DNA of 9,606 bases, from positions 1-9,606 of the forward strand of contig WAJX01000052.1 in the NCBI GenBank assembly GCA_015523665.1, in the 5' to 3' direction. Below the pieces are notes generated by a model. The model did no database searches and was not told the DNA's origin. It saw only the letters and a program-made list of their open reading frames with translations. Made by a program: the position numbers and the translations under genes. Within the stretch, counting starts at the first letter, position 1; each line of letters starts with the position of its first letter. Below are positions 5,675 through 9,606 of this stretch, piece after piece. This stretch comes from Ferroglobus sp. (GTDB lineage: Archaea > Halobacteriota > Archaeoglobi > Archaeoglobales > Archaeoglobaceae).

Positions 5675-6395
5675 AAACCTCAGCTCCGATATGATCTGCT
5701 CTTTCATCTTCAAAACCTTTTATCTCAATCTCATAACCATTTTTCTTACACCATTCTCTAACAATTGTCTTAAACTTTTTCCTCCTTCTTGAGAATGCAA
5801 ATCTTACAAGATCTTCGAAAATCTCTATATTCTTTACTCTAATTTCTGGCTCTGGAATCATCTTTACAATTGCAGAACTTACTTTAGGTATAGGCCTAAA
5901 AGCCTCAGGAGGTATGTAATCAACTATCGTAACTTTACAATAAGCTTTTACGATTACGCTCAATCTACCATACCTCTTCCCTTGTTTAGCTATGAGTCTT
6001 TCAGCAAACTCCTTTTGATACGTTATAACCGCTAATTCAAAGTTGTGTTTTAAAAGTTTAAAGGTAAGGGGGGATGAGATAGAGTAAGGGATATTAGAAA
6101 CAAACTTGTTAAACTCAGGGAAAGGTATTTTTAATGCATCTCCTCTAATTATCTCCAATTTTCCTTCTTCTATAAACTTTTTAAATTTTCTTGTTAAGAA
6201 TTTTACAAATCTCTCATCTTTTTCAATTCCATAAACCTTTCCAGCTCTCTTTAGAAGTTCGGAAGTTAGATTTCCCAAACCGCTACCAACTTCAAGGACT
6301 ATATCATCCTCATTAAGTTCAGCAATTGATACCATTTTTTTCAAATATCTCCTATCAATGAGTATATATTGATCTTTACTCCTCAAGAGTTTCAT
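5640..6395 (-). CDS. ksgA: 16S rRNA dimethyladenosine transferase KsgA/Dim1
   Basis: A 251-residue SAM-dependent enzyme that dimethylates two adjacent adenines in the 3'-terminal hairpin loop of 16S rRNA late in small-subunit assembly. Seen: SAM motif EVGSGLGNLT (35-44), acidic E58, GDA (85-87), catalytic NIPY (101-104), and the C-terminal subdomain with PPEAFRPIPKVSSA (162-175) and FSRRRKKF (201-208). The N-terminal motif, usually GQxFL, reads DQYILID (8-14): Gln9 is kept but the following aromatic pattern differs. Length is at the short end, as in archaea. The ATG has no SD and probable TATA boxes lie close upstream (6421-6440), so it may have its own near-leaderless promoter in addition to read-through from DUF655. 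Its 3' end overlaps the next gene out of frame. Confidence 0.93.
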   Translation of the reverse strand: MKLLRSKDQYILIDRRYLKKMVSIAELNEDDIVLEVGSGLGNLTSELLKRAGKVYGIEKDERFVKFLTRKFKKFIEEGKLEIIRGDALKIPFPEFNKFVSNIPYSISSPLTFKLLKHNFELAVITYQKEFAERLIAKQGKRYGRLSVIVKAYCKVTIVDYIPPEAFRPIPKVSSAIVKMIPEPEIRVKNIEIFEDLVRFAFSRRRKKFKTIVREWCKKNGYEIEIKGFEDERADHIGAEVYAEIANSIPSK

Positions 6396-6420
6396 AAGCT
6401 GTTAATAAAATATTTAATAA

Positions 6421-6440
6421 ATTTATATTAATTTATATAG
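6421..6440 (-). promoter_or_regulatory. Possible internal promoter before ksgA
   Basis: On the minus strand the 67-bp gap between the DUF655 gene and ksgA holds CTATATAAATTAATATAAAT (6440-6421), two overlapping TATA-like boxes. Their spacing predicts initiation near 6400-6410, leaving a 5-15 nt leader before the ATG at 6395, consistent with the lack of an SD. The DNA is A/T-rich, so chance matches are likely. Confidence 0.4.
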
Positions 6441-6462
6441 CCAATTTCTATGGTATAAATTG

Positions 6463-7035
6463 TCATGATGTAAACACTTTATACTTTGTATTCGGATTTT
6501 GAAGTTCGTAGAGTATTCTATTTATAATCGGTTTTTCAGGATGTGCTAATCCTTTAACTCTGTTTGCAAGCTCTTCAAAATTTTCAAATGGCTTATTTTT
6601 TCTCTCCTCTATTATCGCCCACATCGTCTTCTTACCTATACCCGGAAGGAGTTCAAGTTGATGAAGCTTTGTTGTTATTGGACTGGCATTATTATAAAAT
6701 TCAACAAATCTTTTTTCATTCTCCTTTACTATATACTCAAGAACGTAAGGAAGTTCTGATTTTGCTGTCGGAGTTAAATCTTCATACCTCAATCTCCTCT
6801 TTATCTTAAATACAACATCTCTCTCTCCTTTACCGATATAAACTCTATCCATTATCAAAGGGCTAACACCTTTTTTTATACTTACTTCTAGTAAGGTAAA
6901 ATAGTTCTCTCCAATTACTTGAGCTAGAGGTTCTCTTTTATGAATTGGTCTTTTATCATCCGGATGACCATAAGGCATAAAATCGATTATATAAGCGTAA
7001 TCTTCAAACTTATCCTGCTTTTTCCTTCTTTCCAT
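6463..7035 (-). CDS. DUF655 family RNA-binding protein
   Basis: A 190-residue protein of the archaeal DUF655 family. Seen: N-terminal EDYAYIIDFMPYGHPDD (11-27), a typical start of the family; a central region likely to be OB-like, with LLEVSIKKG (48-56) and DRVYIGKGERD (63-73); and a helix-hairpin-helix nucleic-acid-binding segment with LELLPGIGKKTMWAIIEERK (127-146) followed by FENFEELANRVKGL (150-163). The exact function is unknown; its fixed position between rpo4 and ksgA in many archaea suggests a role in rRNA processing or ribosome assembly, which is inference. No SD precedes the ATG, and the 48-bp gap to rpo4 holds a palindrome at 7049-7068 within TATA-like DNA, so a separate near-leaderless transcript is possible. 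Confidence 0.9.
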   Translation of the reverse strand: MERRKKQDKFEDYAYIIDFMPYGHPDDKRPIHKREPLAQVIGENYFTLLEVSIKKGVSPLIMDRVYIGKGERDVVFKIKRRLRYEDLTPTAKSELPYVLEYIVKENEKRFVEFYNNASPITTKLHQLELLPGIGKKTMWAIIEERKNKPFENFEELANRVKGLAHPEKPIINRILYELQNPNTKYKVFTS

Positions 7036-7048
7036 AACGATCTTTTTA

Positions 7049-7068
7049 AAATAGTTTAAAAACTATTT
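7049..7068. repeat. 9-bp inverted repeat in the rpo4-DUF655 gap
   Basis: AAATAGTTT (7049-7057) and AAACTATTT (7060-7068) are perfect reverse complements separated by 2 bp, so RNA could form an 8-bp stem with a 4-nt loop. It lies 14-34 bp upstream of the DUF655 ATG on the minus strand, where TATA-like TTAAATAG and TTTTTAAAC also occur. It could be an operator over a promoter or an RNA processing/termination element between the two genes. Confidence 0.6.
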
Positions 7069-7083
7069 AATTTTTTCTTTTAA

Positions 7084-7434
7084 TTACCTATATTTATCAA
7101 TAATCTCTATAATTTCTCTTATCTGCTCTTCAGTTAAAGTTATCCTTTCTTTAGCATATATAACCCTAACTTCATCAGGAATTCTCGGCATTAGATCTAC
7201 AAGCTTCACAGCAAGATCTTTTCTTGCAACTTGAGGAAGTTTTACCAATTCCTCAACAAGTTTTTTTGAATCCTCTGCTGAGAGTTTTGAAAAAGTTCTA
7301 AGATATTTTAAAGCTCTTTTAGTTTCATACAAAGGTTCAGCTTTTTTCCTTCTCTCTTCAACAATTTTTTCCAACATCTCTTTTGCTTCTGAGATTGTTA
7401 TGTAATCAAATGCTAAAACTTCTTTAAAAGTCAT
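7084..7434 (-). CDS. rpo4: DNA-directed RNA polymerase subunit Rpo4 (F)
   Basis: A 116-residue Rpo4, equivalent to eukaryal Rpb4, which binds Rpo7 to form the RNA polymerase stalk that contacts nascent RNA and assists open complex formation. Seen: DYITISEAKEMLEKI (10-24), a Lys/Glu-rich helix, the family segment ALKYLRTFSKLSAEDSKKLVEEL split over 41-63, then an HRDC-like helical C-terminal domain with ARKDLAVKLVDLMPRIPDEVRVIYAKER (70-97) and LTEEQIREII (100-109). Length is normal. It begins 13 bp after the rpl21e stop with SD-like GGGAG 8 nt before the ATG, so it is co-transcribed and possibly translationally coupled with rpl21e. The rpl21e-rpo4 pairing is widespread in euryarchaea. Confidence 0.94.
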   Translation of the reverse strand: MTFKEVLAFDYITISEAKEMLEKIVEERRKKAEPLYETKRALKYLRTFSKLSAEDSKKLVEELVKLPQVARKDLAVKLVDLMPRIPDEVRVIYAKERITLTEEQIREIIEIIDKYR

Positions 7435-7447
7435 CTCAGATCTCCCT

Positions 7448-7747
7448 CTATACTTTTTTACCCTCTGCTCTTAAATGTTCGGCCCTAGCAAAAATAATCT
7501 TCCTCTTCCCTCCATCTCTTATCTCAACCATGTAAGCTCTTCCTCTCATTCCAACAATCTTCCCCGTTTTTCCTTGGAATCTGGGATGAGGCATACCTTT
7601 ATGAACAGCCGGCTCTATATCTATATGGACTATTTCTCCAATTTCAAAGGTCTGAAGAACCTTCCTTATCTTAATCCCTCTCTCTCTAACTCTTTTCCTA
7701 AGCTTTCTACCGGATTTATGTCTAAAACCATGAGATTTCCAACCCAT
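7448..7747 (-). CDS. rpl21e: Large-subunit ribosomal protein L21e (eL21)
   Basis: A 99-residue archaeal/eukaryal ribosomal protein absent from bacteria. Seen: the basic N-terminus GWKSHGFRHKSGRKLRK (2-18) that inserts into rRNA, GEIVHIDIEPAVHKGMPHPRF split across 37-57, and an SH3-like barrel with FQGKTGKIVG (57-66) and RGRAYMVEIRDGG (68-80). Length is normal. The ATG follows SD-like GGGGTTGGA (7756-7748). It is the first gene of the minus-strand informational cluster. A TATA box that overlaps the stop codon of the acyl-CoA synthetase gene gives it a promoter of its own, with a predicted leader of only about 10 nt. Confidence 0.95.
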   Translation of the reverse strand: MGWKSHGFRHKSGRKLRKRVRERGIKIRKVLQTFEIGEIVHIDIEPAVHKGMPHPRFQGKTGKIVGMRGRAYMVEIRDGGKRKIIFARAEHLRAEGKKV

Positions 7748-7778
7748 TCCAACCCCTATTGGCTAGAGCTATATTCTG

Positions 7779-7787
7779 TATTTAAAA
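7779..7787 (-). promoter_or_regulatory. TATA box of the rpl21e operon, overlapping the upstream stop codon
   Basis: On the minus strand TTTTAAATA (7787-7779) is preceded by GGGAAA, a good BRE-like purine block. Initiation about 26 bp downstream falls near 7757, right before the SD GGGG at 7756-7753. The TAA stop of the acyl-CoA synthetase gene (7784-7782) is inside the box. Confidence 0.65.
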
Positions 7788-9530
7788 TTTCCCACCTAAC
7801 TTACTGATCTCCTCCTCTCTTAAAGCTCTCCTGAGTATCTTTCCAATAGCAGATTTGGGGAGTTCATCTCTTATCTCCACAATTTTTGGCACTTTATACG
7901 GTGCAAGTCTTTCTTTACAAAATTTTATTATCTCTTCTTCTTTAACTTTTCCCCTATACTCTTCTCTCAAAACGATAAAAGCTTTAACCGTCTCTCCCCT
8001 ATATTTATCTGGAACGCCTATAACAGCAGCCTCAATTATTGCAGGGTGTTCATAAAGAACTTCTTCAACTTCTCTAGGATAGATGTTGTATCCTCCAGCG
8101 ATTATTAGATCTTTCTTTCTATCCACAATATAGAAATAACCATCCTCATCCATTTTTGCAATATCTCCAGTTAAGAGCCAACCATTGATAAGTGTCTTCG
8201 CTGTCTCTTCTGACATTTTGTAATAACCCTTCATAACCTGAGGACCTTTAACAGCGATTTCGCCTATCTCCCCTACTGATAAAATTCTCCCTTCTTCACT
8301 TACAATAACAGCCAATGTATCAGGAAATGGTATTCCAATACTTCCCTCTTTATTAATTCCATTAAACGGATTTGCATGTGTTACCGGAGAACTTTCACTT
8401 AAACCATACCCCTCTATAAGCTTCGCTCCAGTAACAGCCTCAAATTCTCTTTTCAACTCAATCGGAAGGGGAGCAGCTCCACTTATACATGCCTTTAATG
8501 AAGAGAGGTCGTAATTTCTAACTTTTGGATGGTTGACTATCGCGTTAAAGAAAGTGGGAACCCCACACATTATTGTAATCCTATATTTATGTATATAGCT
8601 TAAAACTCTCTTTATATCTCTAGGATCTGGAAAAATGATAATTTTAGCTCCGAGAGCTATTGGGGCATTCATACTTGTAGTCATTCCAAAACTGTGGAAA
8701 TATGGAAGAGCTCCAGCAAAGACTTCTTTATCACTTTTATATGGTAACCATTCAATAACTTGCTTAACATTCGCAATTAAATTGAAATGAGTGAGCATTA
8801 CAGCTTTGGGTATTCCTGTAGTTCCTCCAGTATATTGGAAAACCGCAACATCTTCTCTTGGATTGATCTCTCCCCTTCTTTTCGAAGGCCTATATTCGAT
8901 TATATCTCTCCAAAATATTATCTCTTTTCTATCTTCTATTTTAACTCTTTTTTTAAGCTCTTTGAGTTTATAGAGCCTATAAAAAACATTCAAAGGAAAT
9001 TTAAGATAATCATCTATCCTACAAATAACAACTTTTTCTATAACTTTCTCATCAAGTAATCTCCTTATCCTTGGGTATGAGAAATCGATAAAGAAACCTA
9101 CCTTAGCTTCACTATTTTCAGCTACATATCTTATCTCTCTTTCAGTATAAAGAGGATTAGATTGAACAACTATCGCTCCAGTTTTAAGAATACCGTAATA
9201 TGTAGCGATGTAATGAGGTGTATTTGGTAGATTAATGATGACTTTATCTCCCTTTTCAATTCCAAGCTCGTAAAGATAGCTCACAACTTTATCAGATAAT
9301 ATATCCATTTCCCTATATTTCAACTCTTTACCAAGAAAATTACAGATTACATTATCTGAAAATTTCTTTGAAGAGCTTTCTAAGAGCTCAAAAAGAGGAA
9401 TCTCGGGATAACTCAAAGTAGCTCTCACATGACTGTCATAGAACTTCAACCATACCTTCTTTATATCCTTCTCTATCCTTTCCCCATTAGCAATTATATT
9501 ATATCCTTCAACTCCGAGAATTTTTGTCAT
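7782..9530 (-). CDS. fadD: Long-chain-fatty-acid-CoA ligase (AMP-binding family)
   Basis: A 582-residue adenylate-forming enzyme that activates a carboxylic acid, probably a fatty acid, with ATP to acyl-AMP and then CoA thioester. Seen: P-loop YTGGTTGIPKAVMLTH (233-248), PYFHSFGM (276-283), GYGLSESSP (374-382), LLTGDIAKMDEDGYFYIVDR (452-471), DLIIAGGYNIYP (474-485), and C-terminal PKSAIGKILRR with catalytic Lys564. No signal or membrane segment is evident, so it is probably cytoplasmic. The N-terminal region before YPEIPLFELLE (41-51) is about 40 residues with a WLKFY segment (27-31) common in archaeal FadD-like proteins. Substrate chain length cannot be read from sequence; other acids are possible. 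No SD precedes the ATG; a TATA-like palindrome at 9553-9566 suggests leaderless transcription. It lies 34 bp upstream of rpl21e but rpl21e has its own promoter. Confidence 0.9.
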   Translation of the reverse strand: MTKILGVEGYNIIANGERIEKDIKKVWLKFYDSHVRATLSYPEIPLFELLESSSKKFSDNVICNFLGKELKYREMDILSDKVVSYLYELGIEKGDKVIINLPNTPHYIATYYGILKTGAIVVQSNPLYTEREIRYVAENSEAKVGFFIDFSYPRIRRLLDEKVIEKVVICRIDDYLKFPLNVFYRLYKLKELKKRVKIEDRKEIIFWRDIIEYRPSKRRGEINPREDVAVFQYTGGTTGIPKAVMLTHFNLIANVKQVIEWLPYKSDKEVFAGALPYFHSFGMTTSMNAPIALGAKIIIFPDPRDIKRVLSYIHKYRITIMCGVPTFFNAIVNHPKVRNYDLSSLKACISGAAPLPIELKREFEAVTGAKLIEGYGLSESSPVTHANPFNGINKEGSIGIPFPDTLAVIVSEEGRILSVGEIGEIAVKGPQVMKGYYKMSEETAKTLINGWLLTGDIAKMDEDGYFYIVDRKKDLIIAGGYNIYPREVEEVLYEHPAIIEAAVIGVPDKYRGETVKAFIVLREEYRGKVKEEEIIKFCKERLAPYKVPKIVEIRDELPKSAIGKILRRALREEEISKLGGKF

Positions 9531-9552
9531 AATTATTTAATAACAGATGTCA

Positions 9553-9566
9553 GTTAAAAATTTAAC
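9553..9566 (-). promoter_or_regulatory. TATA-like palindrome upstream of the acyl-CoA synthetase gene
   Basis: GTTAAA (9553-9558) and TTTAAC (9561-9566) form an inverted repeat around AA. Read on the minus strand it resembles a TATA box centred about 30 bp before the ATG at 9530, predicting an almost leaderless transcript, in agreement with the absence of an SD. The symmetry could also mark an operator, but A/T-rich DNA makes such dyads common. Confidence 0.4.
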
Positions 9567-9606
9567 CTACCGATTTAGTTTCTTTTTATTTTTTAAAATT
9601 AAATAT

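Noticed and set aside
6564..6809. 81-codon plus-strand frame inside the DUF655 gene
   Set aside because: Antisense to a conserved gene, with no family resemblance.
1..9606. Mobile element, defence system or CRISPR array
   Set aside because: No transposase, integrase, nuclease or spaced repeats; the only long repeat is the rpl10/rpl12 tail, and gene order is that of conserved archaeal clusters.

Overview
This is a stretch of an archaeal chromosome, A/T-rich (about one third G+C by eye), carrying mostly conserved information-processing genes. Evidence that it is archaeal and probably euryarchaeal: an L1-L10(P0)-L12 ribosomal stalk operon whose L10 and L12 both end in the acidic tail plus GLGALFG, RNA polymerase subunits Rpo11 and Rpo4, ribosomal protein L21e, exosome subunit Csl4, a DUF655 protein, TATA/BRE-type promoters, and very short or absent leaders in front of several genes. 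The proteins are rich in Lys, Glu, Ile and Arg and poor in Gln, as in many thermophiles. The L1 control site lies in the untranslated leader (as I recall for Archaeoglobus fulgidus) and a fatty-acyl-CoA synthetase is present. Together these make an Archaeoglobi-like organism a reasonable guess, but nothing here proves it.

Layout. 1-242: A- and C-rich non-coding DNA. 243-1220 (+): a ModE-type winged-helix regulator followed 9 bp later by a small polytopic membrane protein with the IPK-x-HGA start of YwiC-like proteins. 1240-3379 (+): the stalk operon, with a TATA box, a hairpin leader that overlaps the L1 Shine-Dalgarno, rpl1, rpl10, rpl12 and a T-rich end. 3494-4945 (+): a METTL5-type rRNA N6-adenine methyltransferase, csl4 and rpo11, abutting each other. 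4946-5122: an extremely A/T-rich convergent gap with palindromes. 5123-7747 (-): in transcription order rpl21e, rpo4, DUF655, ksgA/dim1 and an Mtq2/HemK-type methyltransferase, a gene order common in archaea. 7782-9530 (-): a 582-residue acyl-CoA synthetase just upstream of rpl21e.

How it fits together: nearly everything between 1315 and 7747 concerns the ribosome, RNA polymerase, rRNA modification, release-factor modification or RNA decay. L10 and L12 form the factor-recruiting stalk. METTL5-like and KsgA modify small-subunit rRNA, the Mtq2-like enzyme is expected to methylate release factor aRF1, and Csl4 caps the exosome. The outer genes (regulator plus membrane protein, acyl-CoA synthetase) are not obviously linked to this.

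I found no mobile element, CRISPR array, defence island or tRNA/rRNA gene. The most notable signals are a perfect 123-bp direct repeat that makes the L10 and L12 tails identical at DNA level, a two-state hairpin in the L1 leader that covers or exposes the ribosome binding site, a stop codon embedded in the next operon's TATA box, and palindromes in promoter and convergent gaps.
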